The notes: generated by a model not told the origin, from the letters alone. 64,000 bases of DNA from an uncultured Clostridia bacterium (GCA_944391855.1 CALXVB010000004.1:1-64000); one strand, 5' to 3'. Positions 1 through 9,341 are shown, counted from the stretch's first letter. Made by a program: numbers and translations.

Positions 1-1387
<1,387 letters not shown>

Positions 1388-1490
1388 TATTAGTGTCAAT
1401 TTAGTTTGACAAGTTAAATATTATATGTTAAAATATATTTAACTTAACCCTCTACTACTTTTGTAGTAAGACGGGATCCTAAATGATTTT

Positions 1491-1517
1491 GGAGAGTTCT
1501 AGCAACTCTCCTTTTTA
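1491..1517 (+). terminator. Rho-independent terminator after the recombinase
   Basis: GGAGAGTT and AACTCTCC form an 8-bp stem with a 5-nt loop (1491-1511), followed by TTTTT on the + strand. It fits transcription termination of the recombinase. The stretch 1388-1490 holds no gene; it contains a second small palindrome (CTACTAC/GTAGTA near 1452-1468) and could include the element's attachment site, but nothing in the window proves that. Confidence 0.7.
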
Positions 1518-1526
1518 GTACTATAA

Positions 1527-2222
1527 TCATTTCGTAAAGTATTTGATAATTTGTTTGTCAATCAAATCAAGTGATTCACTAGACATTTTTACATTTCTTC
1601 GCACAGTATCCTTGAAAATTCTTTGTTTGCTAATTGTTGTTATTTGATTAATTAAAGCAATACTATCTTTTTTCATCTTACTAATTTCTTTTTCCATTTT
1701 TTCAATATACTTTTGTTCTTTTTCTATTATATTTTGAATGCTAATAGGAATATCTTCTATCTTTTCTAATTCATCTAGTATTTGTTGCAATTTGCTTTTC
1801 TCTTTTTCAATTTTTCTTTGGAATATATTGTAAAGTTCTTTCCCAAGATTTACAGAAGAAGAATCATATTTTTTATTATCTTTTCTAGATGTTAATGGAA
1901 TAACATTTAAAGCACCATTTCTAGTATTATCATATTTATTTAGTACAATACAATAATGTAATCCTCCTAATTCATTTCCAATATTAAAACCCAAGTTTAC
2001 TTTTATTACATCGCCACGAGAGTACATACCAGATTTTGCAATATTGAAAGTTCTTTCTTCATCGTGATATTCGGAAAAGTCATGTATCCAATATGCTAAT
2101 AGATCACTTTTTTTGTATTCATTTAATTCTATATGTTTAAGAAAGGATAAATCTAATCTAGTTAAGGAATTGTCTTTGTGAATGATTGCATTATTCTTTA
2201 ATTTAATTTCATTTTCGTCCAT
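1527..2222 (-). CDS. MazF/PemK-like toxin with a coiled-coil insertion
   Basis: Residues about 70-115 match the MazF/PemK fold: RGDVIKVNLG near 69-78, then GGLHYCIVLNKYDN and NVIPLTS. The closing strand INQITTISKQRI lies near residues 191-202. In the known family these proteins are mRNA-cleaving toxins. Between the two halves is a long charged coiled coil (about 130-190) absent from the 110-residue classical MazF. There is an N-terminal extension of about 65 residues. No antitoxin gene is adjacent: upstream is a divergent promoter, downstream the recombinase terminator. SD AAGGAA lies at 2231-2236. It may be an orphan toxin, a chromosomal MazF-like regulator or a defence component. Confidence 0.7.
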   Translation of the reverse strand: MDENEIKLKNNAIIHKDNSLTRLDLSFLKHIELNEYKKSDLLAYWIHDFSEYHDEERTFNIAKSGMYSRGDVIKVNLGFNIGNELGGLHYCIVLNKYDNTRNGALNVIPLTSRKDNKKYDSSSVNLGKELYNIFQRKIEKEKSKLQQILDELEKIEDIPISIQNIIEKEQKYIEKMEKEISKMKKDSIALINQITTISKQRIFKDTVRRNVKMSSESLDLIDKQIIKYFTK

Positions 2223-2251
2223 AATATTTGTTCCTTATATTTTTTAGTAAT

Positions 2252-2280
2252 ATTATATCAAACATCTGTTTATTTTGCAA
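2252..2280 (-). promoter_or_regulatory. Predicted sigma-A promoter of the MazF-like gene
   Basis: On the minus strand, TTGCAA (2275-2280) is followed by 17 bp and TATAAT (2252-2257), which is preceded by TG as an extended -10. It lies about 30 bp upstream of the start codon and back to back with the + strand promoter at 2287-2314. Confidence 0.6.
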
Positions 2281-2286
2281 CGGCTA

Positions 2287-2314
2287 TTGAAAAATAATTT
2301 TATTATGTTATAAT
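2287..2314 (+). promoter_or_regulatory. Predicted sigma-A promoter of the small membrane protein genes
   Basis: TTGAAA (2287-2292), 16 bp, then TATAAT (2309-2314) with the extended -10 TGT directly upstream. It lies about 60 bp before the ATG at 2375. Confidence 0.6.
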
Positions 2315-2320
2315 TTATGC

Positions 2321-2367
2321 AACAGTTGGATTAATCGAATTATTTCTTGAGCAAAATATGGGAGGAA
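2321..2367 (+). repeat. Leader repeat copy 1 (5' leader of the 2375 gene)
   Basis: The leader CAGTTGGATTAATCGAATTA through GGGAGGAAC closely resembles the sequence at 3190-3233. This copy ends in the SD of a real gene. The second copy has no full gene behind it. Confidence 0.55.
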
Positions 2368-2374
2368 CCACAAA

Positions 2375-2866
2375 ATGATTATCACTTATCCTTTTGATGA
2401 TATGGATTATGAAAGACAAAAAAATGAAGTATTAGATGTAAAAAATGAAGATGTGCATTTAAAAGTTAATTTTAAGGATTGTGTGAAAGTATATGGATTA
2501 ATTTTTACCTTCTTGTTACTACTAGTATTACTAGTATTTAAAGATTTGCCTTTTTGGTGGATTATAACATTATGTATGTGCTTAATATGTTTTATTGCCA
2601 TATTTGTTTTATATTTTTTTCAAAGTTATCAAATTAGATATGATAGTATTCATCAAAGTTTGATAATAAAAAAATGGTATGGAACCATAAATATTCCTAA
2701 AAATAAATTAAAAAAAGCTTATATAAAGTCTGCAAGACGTGCTGCTGGAACTAATTTATATATTGGTTATATTAATGATAAAAATAAAGAGAAATATATT
2801 CTATTAGATATTTTTTTATTAAAACGTAATGAATTAAAAAACTTTTTAGATATATTTATAATATAG
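2375..2866 (+). CDS. Hypothetical two-TM membrane protein (163 aa)
   Basis: I do not recognise this family. A soluble N-terminus of about 38 residues is followed by two adjacent hydrophobic helices (about 40-60 and 63-85). A C-terminal domain rich in basic residues and strand-like segments (YQIRYDSIHQSLIIKKWYG) follows; this organisation resembles bacterial PH-like membrane proteins, but that is only an impression. The start is supported by GGGAGG, 9 nt upstream of ATG. It is probably cotranscribed with the gene at 2878, 11 nt downstream, and belongs to the acquired-looking region. Confidence 0.6.
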   Translation: MIITYPFDDMDYERQKNEVLDVKNEDVHLKVNFKDCVKVYGLIFTFLLLLVLLVFKDLPFWWIITLCMCLICFIAIFVLYFFQSYQIRYDSIHQSLIIKKWYGTINIPKNKLKKAYIKSARRAAGTNLYIGYINDKNKEKYILLDIFLLKRNELKNFLDIFII

Positions 2867-2877
2867 AAAGGGGAAAT

Positions 2878-3147
2878 GTGATTTTGAGTCCAGATATTCT
2901 AAAAGCAAATACACCTAATCTTGAAACATATACTACTATTAACAAGGAAATTAATAATGAATTGAATAATCTATTTATAATTAATTTTATTGGTTTTGCA
3001 ATAGTAGGAGTCTTTATTATAATATCTATTATTTATATAGTAAAAAGCAAGAAATCAAAATTTTTAAAAATAATAATAGGACTAATACTTATTATTATTC
3101 CATTGATTATACTATTAATTATAAATTTATTTATGTTGAATTTATAA
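2878..3147 (+). CDS. Hypothetical small two-TM membrane protein (89 aa)
   Basis: A GTG start is preceded by AAAGGGG at optimal distance; an alternative TTG lies at 2884. Two strongly hydrophobic helices (about 35-55 and 64-86) are separated by a short basic loop (KSKKSKF). No family is recognised. It follows the 163-residue membrane protein directly and is probably in the same transcript. About 190 bp without a gene follow, containing the second copy of the leader repeat. Confidence 0.5.
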   Translation: MILSPDILKANTPNLETYTTINKEINNELNNLFIINFIGFAIVGVFIIISIIYIVKSKKSKFLKIIIGLILIIIPLIILLIINLFMLNL

Positions 3148-3189
3148 TATAGTAAATTATAAATATACCTTTTATGCTAAATATATACG

Positions 3190-3237
3190 CAGTTGATGAA
3201 TCGAATTATTTTTTGAACGAATGTGGGAGGAACACTT
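3190..3237 (+). repeat. Leader repeat copy 2, without a full gene
   Basis: This is a near copy of the leader at 2321-2367, including the TCGAATTATTT core and GGGAGGAAC SD. It is followed only by a 12-codon TTG-initiated frame ending at 3275. It looks like the remains of a duplicated gene or a mobile leader unit. Confidence 0.5.
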
Positions 3238-3304
3238 TGAGAATTAAGCAATTTTTTCGCAAATACCCTCCATAAACGTTCCATAAAATATTATTTTTTT
3301 CACC

Positions 3305-3325
3305 AAAAAAAGCGGGTTTCCCCGC
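3305..3325 (-). terminator. Rho-independent terminator of the 3335-3748 gene
   Basis: On the minus strand GCGGG and CCCGC form a GC-rich stem with a GAAA loop, followed by seven T residues, just after the stop codon of the gene at 3335-3748. Confidence 0.8.
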
Positions 3326-3334
3326 CCAAAAGTA

Positions 3335-3748
3335 TTATCTTACTTTTAAATAACAATCGTAATATTCAAAACTAAAATCTATATTACTGTTTTGTTGTAA
3401 AAAATCTTTTCTATAAATATCTTCTTCATATTCCAGATTCAATGTTTCCTCCTGCATTCCTGTAATCCAGTTACCATCATACGTTTTTGTATAGCACTCT
3501 GCCCTATTTATACGGTAGATGCTATTTGATCCATTTTGTTGATACCTTTCTATTGATATTCTAACAATGCAATTTGCCTTTTTTATAGGAACTTCCGTTA
3601 TTTTTTTGAATCCCAATGAGATAATTGATTTAAATATCCGTTCTTTCATTCTTTCGAAAGAATCTATTTCATCATCTTTTACTGATTTTATAGAAAAATT
3701 TTCAATACTAACACACCGTAATTTTTCTTTTTTAGTTTTGTTAAACAT
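3335..3748 (-). CDS. Hypothetical soluble protein (137 aa) with two in-frame CGG codons
   Basis: No family is recognised. It is a mixed alpha/beta protein with no signal or membrane segment. The start has a good SD (TTGGGAGGAAA) and the gene ends in its own terminator, so it is a real or recent gene. It is the only gene in the window in which I find CGG read in frame as Arg: codon 11 (3716-3718, followed by T) and codon 37 (3638-3640, followed by A, so CGGA). A +1 shift at codon 37 would end the protein after about 13 codons. It lies in the acquired region, so it may come from a donor with ordinary CGG use. Confidence 0.6.
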   Translation of the reverse strand: MFNKTKKEKLRCVSIENFSIKSVKDDEIDSFERMKERIFKSIISLGFKKITEVPIKKANCIVRISIERYQQNGSNSIYRINRAECYTKTYDGNWITGMQEETLNLEYEEDIYRKDFLQQNSNIDFSFEYYDCYLKVR

Positions 3749-3854
3749 ACTATTTTCCTCCCAAGATAAATTATTAAACTTGAAAAACGAACAACTGGTA
3801 ATTACCAGATATATATAATTTTATCACATTATTAATATTTTTTCAACTTACTAC

Positions 3855-3883
3855 TTGCGTATATTCATTTTTTGTGCTAATAT
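3855..3883 (+). promoter_or_regulatory. Predicted promoter of tRNA-Trp
   Basis: TTGCGT (3855-3860), 17 bp, then TAATAT (3878-3883), 17 bp before the mature 5' end of the tRNA. It may also drive the GtrA-like gene downstream. Confidence 0.55.
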
Positions 3884-3900
3884 ATAAAAGTAAGTTTTAT

Positions 3901-3976
3901 AGGGGTATAGTGTCAATGGTTAGCACGATGGTCTCCAAAACCACAAGTCTGAGTTCGAGTCTTAGTACCCCTGCCA
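3901..3976 (+). tRNA. tRNA-Trp (CCA anticodon)
   Basis: The cloverleaf can be drawn: acceptor AGGGGTA/TACCCCT, D arm GTGT...GCAC, anticodon loop CTCCAAA with CCA at positions 34-36, and T arm CTGAG-TTCGAGT-CTTAG. Discriminator G and CCA are encoded (3973-3976). It is a standard tryptophan tRNA with a 7-nt anticodon loop and is the only tRNA seen in the window. Confidence 0.95.
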
Positions 3977-4056
3977 TACCATTGAATGTACAATTTATAA
4001 ATTGTACATTTTTTGTTAGATATAAAAATATATGTAGTAATAAAAGGGTGTCGCTT

Positions 4057-4644
4057 ATGAAGAAAATAGAGAAAAAAGATAATGTTAATAATAGTAGCAA
4101 TAAACTAAATAAAACTAAAAAAGAAAAATTTAAAAATGAAAATAAATCAGATAAAAGTAAAGAAAAAAAGTCAAATAAACTAAAAGAAAATGCTTTTGTA
4201 AAAAAGATATTATCTAATAAATTTATATCAAAATTTCTTACAAAAGAAGTTATTTTATATGCTATTTTTGGCTTATTAACCACTGCTATAAATGTTGGCT
4301 CATTTTCTATATTAACATATTGCTTTCATATAGACGAAAATTTAGCAAATAATATAGGTATTGTTTTGGCTGTGCTTTTTGCATATATAACTAATAAAGA
4401 TTTAGTTTTTCATTCAGAAGCACAAGGTTTTGGAGAAAAATTTATTGAATTTTGTAAGTTTATTTTAGGTAGATTATTTACAATGTTTATAGAATCTATT
4501 GGAGGTTCATTAATGTTTAAATATCTTCCTATTCCTACAATAGTTAGCAAATGTTTAATTACTGTAGTTGTCATTATATTAAATTTCTTTATAAGTAAAT
4601 TTTTTGCTTTCAAATCTTCTAATAATGAAAATAAAGAAATTTAA
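4057..4644 (+). CDS. GtrA-like membrane protein
   Basis: The C-terminal 125 residues form four membrane helices with the GtrA-family pattern: LYAIFGLLTTAINVGSF at the first helix, FAYITNKDLVF after the second, and NFFISKFFAFK at the end. The family is thought to help move lipid-linked sugars across the membrane for cell-surface glycosylation. The N-terminal 55 residues are a highly basic, Lys/Asn-rich cytoplasmic tail. I chose the ATG at 4057 because the longer frame would start inside or before the tRNA. No glycosyltransferase is adjacent, so the substrate is unknown. Confidence 0.75.
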   Translation: MKKIEKKDNVNNSSNKLNKTKKEKFKNENKSDKSKEKKSNKLKENAFVKKILSNKFISKFLTKEVILYAIFGLLTTAINVGSFSILTYCFHIDENLANNIGIVLAVLFAYITNKDLVFHSEAQGFGEKFIEFCKFILGRLFTMFIESIGGSLMFKYLPIPTIVSKCLITVVVIILNFFISKFFAFKSSNNENKEI

Positions 4645-4690
4645 TTAATATATATTTCGGGGGCTATTAGAAAATAAAGGAGTTTTTAAC

Positions 4691-5284
4691 ATGTCTAATA
4701 GCTTTTTTTCTTTTAAAATTTTAGTTATATTCATAATATTTATTTCAGTTTTCATTTCTGTATTTTTCATTCCAATGTTTCCAAATGAATTTATATCATA
4801 TTCTTCTAGTAAATTTATTTCTATAGATATAAGCTCTTCTGGATATGCTTGGCCAATTCCTGGATATAATAGTATAACCTCATATTTTGGATATAGGACT
4901 TCTCCCACAGCAGGTGCTTCTTCATACCATTCTGGTCTAGATATTGGTGCCCCTGAAGGAAGTAAATTAATTGCAGTCACTTCTGGTGAAATTACATTTG
5001 CAAGTTTTCTAGGTGGAGGTGGCTATACAATAACCATAACTTCAGGAAACATTAAGTTTACTTATTGTCACGTTTCTCCATATTATATAGTAAAAATCGG
5101 AGATAAAGTCTCTCAAGGTCAAGTAATAGGTTATGTTGGTCCTAAAAATGTTTATGGTGTTAAAGGAAATCAATATTTTGATGAAAATGGTAATCCTACA
5201 AATGGCGCTACTACTGGTCCACATTTACACTTTGGAGTAAGAGTAGATGGAGAATACATTGACCCTTTAAGTTTATTTAATTAA
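4691..5284 (+). CDS. M23-family peptidoglycan endopeptidase
   Basis: This is an exported zinc metallopeptidase of the LytM type that cuts peptidoglycan cross-bridges. A membrane anchor occupies residues 8-28. The M23 domain covers about 60-195, with the metal-binding HSGLDIG and the HLHFG motif near the C-terminus; YCHVS supplies a further His. The protein lacks long coiled coils or LysM repeats, so it is a minimal enzyme. SD AAAGGAG lies 10 nt upstream of ATG. It could act in growth or in sporulation (SpoIIQ-like), which the sequence alone cannot decide. Confidence 0.85.
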   Translation: MSNSFFSFKILVIFIIFISVFISVFFIPMFPNEFISYSSSKFISIDISSSGYAWPIPGYNSITSYFGYRTSPTAGASSYHSGLDIGAPEGSKLIAVTSGEITFASFLGGGGYTITITSGNIKFTYCHVSPYYIVKIGDKVSQGQVIGYVGPKNVYGVKGNQYFDENGNPTNGATTGPHLHFGVRVDGEYIDPLSLFN

Positions 5285-5306
5285 AGTAATTAAAAAAATT
5301 GCACAT

Positions 5307-5343
5307 AAAAAATATGCTAGTTCACTTGACCAACATATTTTTT
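5307..5343. terminator. Bidirectional terminator-like hairpin between converging genes
   Basis: A ten-base AT-rich stem, AAAAAATATG and CATATTTTTT, encloses a 17-nt loop. It ends in T residues on both strands and lies between the converging M23 peptidase and CD1247-like genes. Confidence 0.5.
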
Positions 5344-5359
5344 GCTTTAATATTAAAAT

Positions 5360-5866
5360 TTACATATCTTCATCTTCGTTTTTATTTTCTTCTTCATTTT
5401 CTTTTACGTTATATTTTTCTTCGTCCTCTGCAACTTGTCCATGACAATGTGAACAATTTCCATCACAGCCTTCTTCTTCCTGATTCCAGTCTAGTTCAAT
5501 AATATTGTTACACTTAGGACATTTTATTTCATCTTTTTCTTCATCTGCTATATCAGTGGTAAATTCATAATTACAATATGGACAAACAATTTCGAATTCA
5601 TAAGAATCTTCATCTTCATAAATATCTCCTTCAATTTCGTCCACTATTGATTGAACACTATCTATTTTAGAATTTATTTCTTCCTGTCTTTCTTCTATTT
5701 CCTTTATTCTAGCATCAGTTAAAACTGTTAGTCTGTCAATTATATCCATAAAAATAGTAGTTAGCTCTATCATTTTTTCTTTAATATAGATTAGGTCTTC
5801 TGGATCCTTTATATTCTTTTCTAAATCCTCTAATATTTTCTTATATTTACCTTTTATATCAGACAT
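5360..5866 (-). CDS. CD1247-type protein with zinc ribbons
   Basis: Residues 1-85 are helical and resemble the N-terminal domain of the clostridial CD1247 family. Then comes a zinc ribbon (CPYC at about 94-97 and CPKC at about 115-118), a second Cys cluster (CDGNCSHCHG) and a very acidic tail. It directly follows efp, an arrangement I associate with clostridia. The function is unknown; zinc ribbons suggest protein or nucleic-acid contact. SD GGAGTG upstream supports the start. Confidence 0.65.
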   Translation of the reverse strand: MSDIKGKYKKILEDLEKNIKDPEDLIYIKEKMIELTTIFMDIIDRLTVLTDARIKEIEERQEEINSKIDSVQSIVDEIEGDIYEDEDSYEFEIVCPYCNYEFTTDIADEEKDEIKCPKCNNIIELDWNQEEEGCDGNCSHCHGQVAEDEEKYNVKENEEENKNEDEDM

Positions 5867-5882
5867 ATTTTTTAGTTCACTC

Positions 5883-6449
5883 CTATACTCTTTCCATATA
5901 TTCGCCAGTTCTTGTATCTATTCTTACAACATCTCCAATGTTTACAAATAAAGGTACTGTAAGTTTATATCCGTTTTCTAGTGTTGCTGGTTTTCCTGAA
6001 GTTGTTGTTGTATTTCCAGCAAATCCTGGCTCTGTATATGTAACTTCTAATTCAACGAACATTGGTGGTTCAACAGAAAATACATTTCCTTTAAATGATA
6101 ATATTTTTACATTCATATTTTCTTTTAAGAATTTTAAACCATCACCAATTTGTTCTGCATTAAGTGGTATTTGCTCATATGTATCATTATCCATAAAATA
6201 GTATAACCCGCCATCATTATATAAATATTGCATATCTCTTTTTTCTATTTCTGCACCTGGATATTTCTCTGATGGGTTAAATGTTTTTTCTAAAACAGCA
6301 CCTGTTATAACATTTTTAAGTTTTGTTCTAACAAAAGCTGCACCCTTTCCTGGTTTTACATGTTGAAACTCCACTACTTTAAATACATTTCCATCCATTT
6401 CAAATGTTGTTCCATTTCTAAAATCTCCTGCCATATATACTTCTGCCAT
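5883..6449 (-). CDS. efp: Elongation factor P
   Basis: EF-P binds between the ribosomal P and E sites and relieves stalling at polyproline stretches. The 188-residue length and three-domain order are typical: a KOW-like N-terminal domain with the tip loop [11 protein letters not shown] (modifiable Lys near 34), the central OB domain and the C-terminal domain ending in [25 protein letters not shown] lies upstream. The M24 peptidase gene lies upstream and the CD1247-like gene follows, likely one operon. Confidence 0.96.
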   Translation of the reverse strand: MAEVYMAGDFRNGTTFEMDGNVFKVVEFQHVKPGKGAAFVRTKLKNVITGAVLEKTFNPSEKYPGAEIEKRDMQYLYNDGGLYYFMDNDTYEQIPLNAEQIGDGLKFLKENMNVKILSFKGNVFSVEPPMFVELEVTYTEPGFAGNTTTTSGKPATLENGYKLTVPLFVNIGDVVRIDTRTGEYMERV

Positions 6450-6531
6450 ATATATTACCCCTTTCTAATTAACATAATTTTAACACCAAATATTTTACCA
6501 TATCTTACTATTTAAATCAAGTGTTTAATTT

Positions 6532-7599
6532 CTATTTATCTATTATAATATAATTTTTATCCGATTTTGTTAAATTTATGCATCCAGATTTTGTAATTAA
6601 TACCGTATCTTCAATTCTTATTCCAAAAGCACCTGGAATATATATACCTGGTTCGTTTGTTATAACCATATTGGCTTTTAAAGCGCTATCATTTTTGCCA
6701 TTTATATATGGCATTTCATGAATTTCCAAACCTACTCCATGTCCTAAACTATGTATTAAGTCATATCCATTTAGCTTAAAATCATTTTCTACCATTCTTG
6801 ATACAACTCTTATACTCGCACCTTCTTTATATTCTTTTAAAGTTTGTAATTCATTTTTTAAAACTAAATCATAAACTTTTTGTGCTTGTACTGGTACATA
6901 TCCTGCAAATATTGTCCTTGTCATATCTGAACAATATCCTTTATATTTGCATCCCATATCTATAGTTATTGCATCTCCTGCTTCTATTTTTTTATCAGTA
7001 GGAACTGCATGTGGTTTAGAAGAATTTTTACCTGATGCAACTATTGTTTCAAAAGCTAGGCCATCTGCCCCATTATTTCTAAAAAATTTCTCTATTTCAT
7101 AAGAAACTTCTTTTTCTGTCATACCTATTTTTATATACTCGCATAGATGACTAAAACACTGGTCTGTAATATAGCATGCCTTTTCTATTAATCCTATTTC
7201 CTCTTCATCTTTTATCATACGCTGTTTTTCTATTATATTTTCTGTTTCTTCAAAATTATTTATTTTATATCTTTCAATATATTTTTTATATGTAGCATAA
7301 GTTATATAATTTTCCTCAAAGCCAACATTTTCGCAAAACAAGAAAAAATTCTCATAATCATCTCTTGTAATACTAGCAATGTCACTTACTATTATTTCAT
7401 CATTAATGGTAAGAATAGATTTAACTTCTTCTAAATATCTGCCGTCAGTTATGAAAAAGTTCTCTTTTCTTGTAATTAAAAGAACTCCTTCTGCAGTTAT
7501 ACCTGTAAGATATCTAATATTTACGGGATTTGATATTATTATTCCTTGCATATTTTCCATATTTATTCTATCTCTTAGCCATTTAATTTTAGGATTCAT
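6532..7599 (-). CDS. M24-family Xaa-Pro aminopeptidase
   Basis: Cytoplasmic metallopeptidase that releases N-terminal residues before proline. An N-terminal creatinase-like domain (1-125) precedes the pita-bread catalytic domain. The metal ligands are visible in order: Asp in ITIDMG and CSDMTRT, His in HSLGHGVG, Glu in TNEPGIYI and Glu in GIRIEDTVL. The 355-residue length matches bacterial short forms. A good SD (AAGGGGGAAG) precedes the start. It lies upstream of efp, a frequent clostridial order. Confidence 0.9.
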   Translation of the reverse strand: MNPKIKWLRDRINMENMQGIIISNPVNIRYLTGITAEGVLLITRKENFFITDGRYLEEVKSILTINDEIIVSDIASITRDDYENFFLFCENVGFEENYITYATYKKYIERYKINNFEETENIIEKQRMIKDEEEIGLIEKACYITDQCFSHLCEYIKIGMTEKEVSYEIEKFFRNNGADGLAFETIVASGKNSSKPHAVPTDKKIEAGDAITIDMGCKYKGYCSDMTRTIFAGYVPVQAQKVYDLVLKNELQTLKEYKEGASIRVVSRMVENDFKLNGYDLIHSLGHGVGLEIHEMPYINGKNDSALKANMVITNEPGIYIPGAFGIRIEDTVLITKSGCINLTKSDKNYIIIDK

Positions 7600-7692
7600 A
7601 TAACTTCCCCCTTTTTATTTTCGATAATGCTACATATATTATATGTTTTTTTCTTCATTTATCTTTATACGTTATTATCTTCAAATCTTTAG

Positions 7693-8433
7693 TTAATATG
7701 TACCTAATGAAAATATTTCTAATAAAATTAATATTAGTTCTGGTGTACTTAAATACATTGGTATAATGCTTGCAACTACAATAAATGGACCAAATGGAAT
7801 ATATTCATTAATTTTCTTTCTTCTTGAAATAAGGATTATTATACTAACAACTGCTGCAAATAAGAACGCCATAACTGAAATAATTATCATATTAATCCAA
7901 CCAAAGAACAAACCTAGTGCGCCCATAAGTTTTACGTCTCCAAATCCCATTGCTTCTTTACCCGCAAGGATTCCTCCAATTAGAGTAATTAGTAAGAAAA
8001 TACCTCCACCAACTAACATACCAAGAATATTATTTATGAATATATTGATTCCTAAATTTGTATTAAGTAATGTTTCTGCAAATGTAAAGATTAAGCCAAA
8101 TTCAAATATTGTAAGTGTTAATCTGTTTGGTATAATTTGTAATTTATAGTCTACAATAAAGGCTATTATAAGCATTGGTATTAATACCATGAATTTTACT
8201 GTATCCATTGTAAGTCCATTAAAATATAGTAATGCAATATATGCAACTACTACAATTACCATTAATAAATATTTTGGTTTAGTGTTTTTTAAATATTCTT
8301 TAAAAAATTCTCTTGAAAATACCTTTTTATACTCTGGCATACGTAAACTACACCAATCTATAAATTGCCCTATAAATAATCCTATTATTCCTGCTGCTAC
8401 ATAAGTTAATATATATAAATCATTAATATACAT
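7693..8433 (-). CDS. Prepilin peptidase (A24 family), without the methylase-type Cys motifs
   Basis: An integral membrane aspartic peptidase that removes leader peptides from type IV pilin-like proteins. About seven hydrophobic helices are present. The two catalytic Asp are in IVDYKLQIIPN and in the signature GFGDVKLMGALG. The N-terminal GxF-like motif is degenerate (GQFIDWCSLRMPEYKK) and the paired CxxC motifs of the zinc-binding methylase region are absent. It is the only such peptidase in the window and so the candidate processor of the pilin-like proteins encoded at 31-37 kb, although they lack an obvious canonical site. Confidence 0.85.
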   Translation of the reverse strand: MYINDLYILTYVAAGIIGLFIGQFIDWCSLRMPEYKKVFSREFFKEYLKNTKPKYLLMVIVVVAYIALLYFNGLTMDTVKFMVLIPMLIIAFIVDYKLQIIPNRLTLTIFEFGLIFTFAETLLNTNLGINIFINNILGMLVGGGIFLLITLIGGILAGKEAMGFGDVKLMGALGLFFGWINMIIISVMAFLFAAVVSIIILISRRKKINEYIPFGPFIVVASIIPMYLSTPELILILLEIFSLGTY

Positions 8434-8459
8434 TGTTTTCTCCTCTTCCTTTAGTTCTT

Positions 8460-8969
8460 TTATTTTAATTCTTTTCTTCTTTTATTTTTTTCAAATTTTT
8501 TTATAATAAATTTTTCTATTGGCCTTTTTATTCTAGTAATTAAATAATCCTTTTCCTCTATTGGTTTAACTAATATTGAAAACATATTGCATCTATTCGC
8601 ACCAATAACATCTGTAAAAATCTGGTCTCCTACTACAGCAATGTTTTCATTATTTAGCTTTAGAATTTCCTTTGCACGTAAAAAACCAGTTTTAAGTGGT
8701 TTTTTTCCAAAGAATATATATGGTACTTCAATTATTTTAGCAACCGCTTCTACTTTTTCTATCTTATTGCTATTTGATAATATACATATTTTTATACCAT
8801 TTTCTTTCATTTCTTTAGCCCAATTAGAAATACCTTCAGGCATTATTCTATTCAAGCTAATTAGTGTATTATCAACGTCTAAGATTAGTCCTTTTATATT
8901 ATGTTTATTCAAAAAATCTATATTTATATCTTTTACACTGTTTAAATATTCTTTTGGATATATTATCAT
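8460..8969 (-). CDS. yqeG: YqeG family HAD-IIIA phosphatase
   Basis: HAD-superfamily phosphatase with motif I LDVDNTL (nucleophile Asp), motif II ILSNSN and motif III with Lys and Asp (KKPLKTG ... VVGDQIFTDV). Family members of about 170 residues are widespread in Firmicutes and related to phosphatidylglycerophosphate phosphatases. I place the start at the ATG at 8969 because AGGAGG lies just upstream; the frame extends 25 codons further without an SD. A prepilin peptidase gene follows on the same strand. Confidence 0.88.
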   Translation of the reverse strand: MIIYPKEYLNSVKDINIDFLNKHNIKGLILDVDNTLISLNRIMPEGISNWAKEMKENGIKICILSNSNKIEKVEAVAKIIEVPYIFFGKKPLKTGFLRAKEILKLNNENIAVVGDQIFTDVIGANRCNMFSILVKPIEEKDYLITRIKRPIEKFIIKKFEKNKRRKELK

Positions 8970-9029
8970 TATTCCTCCTAATTCTTCAAGCATAATATTA
9001 TCAATATAGCTGGCATTTGTCAAGTGTTT

Positions 9030-9089
9030 GGAACAAGGGGACACACAATTTGTTTCATTTTTGAAACAAATTGTGTGTCCCCTTGTTCC
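9030..9089. repeat. Perfect 27-bp inverted repeat hairpin (GGGGACAC type)
   Basis: Two perfect 27-bp arms (9030-9056 and 9063-9089) flank a 6-nt loop. They contain the core GGGGACACAC and end at the loop in GTTTC/GAAAC. The hairpin lies between yqeG and the small Cys-rich gene. The same core and loop design recurs at 58295-58360 and, in decayed form, at 25778-25832. Confidence 0.85.
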
Positions 9090-9094
9090 ATTAA

Positions 9095-9250
9095 TTATCT
9101 ATTGTTACAACCGCATCCACAGCCACAGAATAATATTAAGAATATAAGTATAAAGAATAACATACTGTTATCTCCGCAGCCGCATCCACCAAATAGATTT
9201 CCTAAAAAGCCTCCGTTATTGCAGCAACAATTTCTATTTTCTTCTTGCAT
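9095..9250 (-). CDS. Cys/Gly-rich microprotein (51 aa) with one TM segment
   Basis: The short frame starts at ATG 9250 with SD AAAGGGG 9 nt upstream. It encodes CCC and GGCGCG clusters, a hydrophobic helix (MLFFILIFLILF) and a terminal CGCGCGCNNR. Nine cysteines in 51 residues suggest metal binding or disulfide cross-linking. It recalls the small Gly-rich coat-type proteins of spore formers, but I cannot name a family. Confidence 0.6.
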   Translation of the reverse strand: MQEENRNCCCNNGGFLGNLFGGCGCGDNSMLFFILIFLILFCGCGCGCNNR

Positions 9251-9341
9251 ATATCAAAACCCCTTTCATATTGTTTATATATAAATATGCAACAAATATT
9301 TTTTTGTTACTACTTGTTATTTTTCCTACTTTATATTATGT

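Noticed and set aside
9024..9284. + strand ORF of 86 codons across the hairpin and small gene
   Set aside because: It is the shadow of the hairpin repeat and of the minus-strand Cys-rich gene; no SD.
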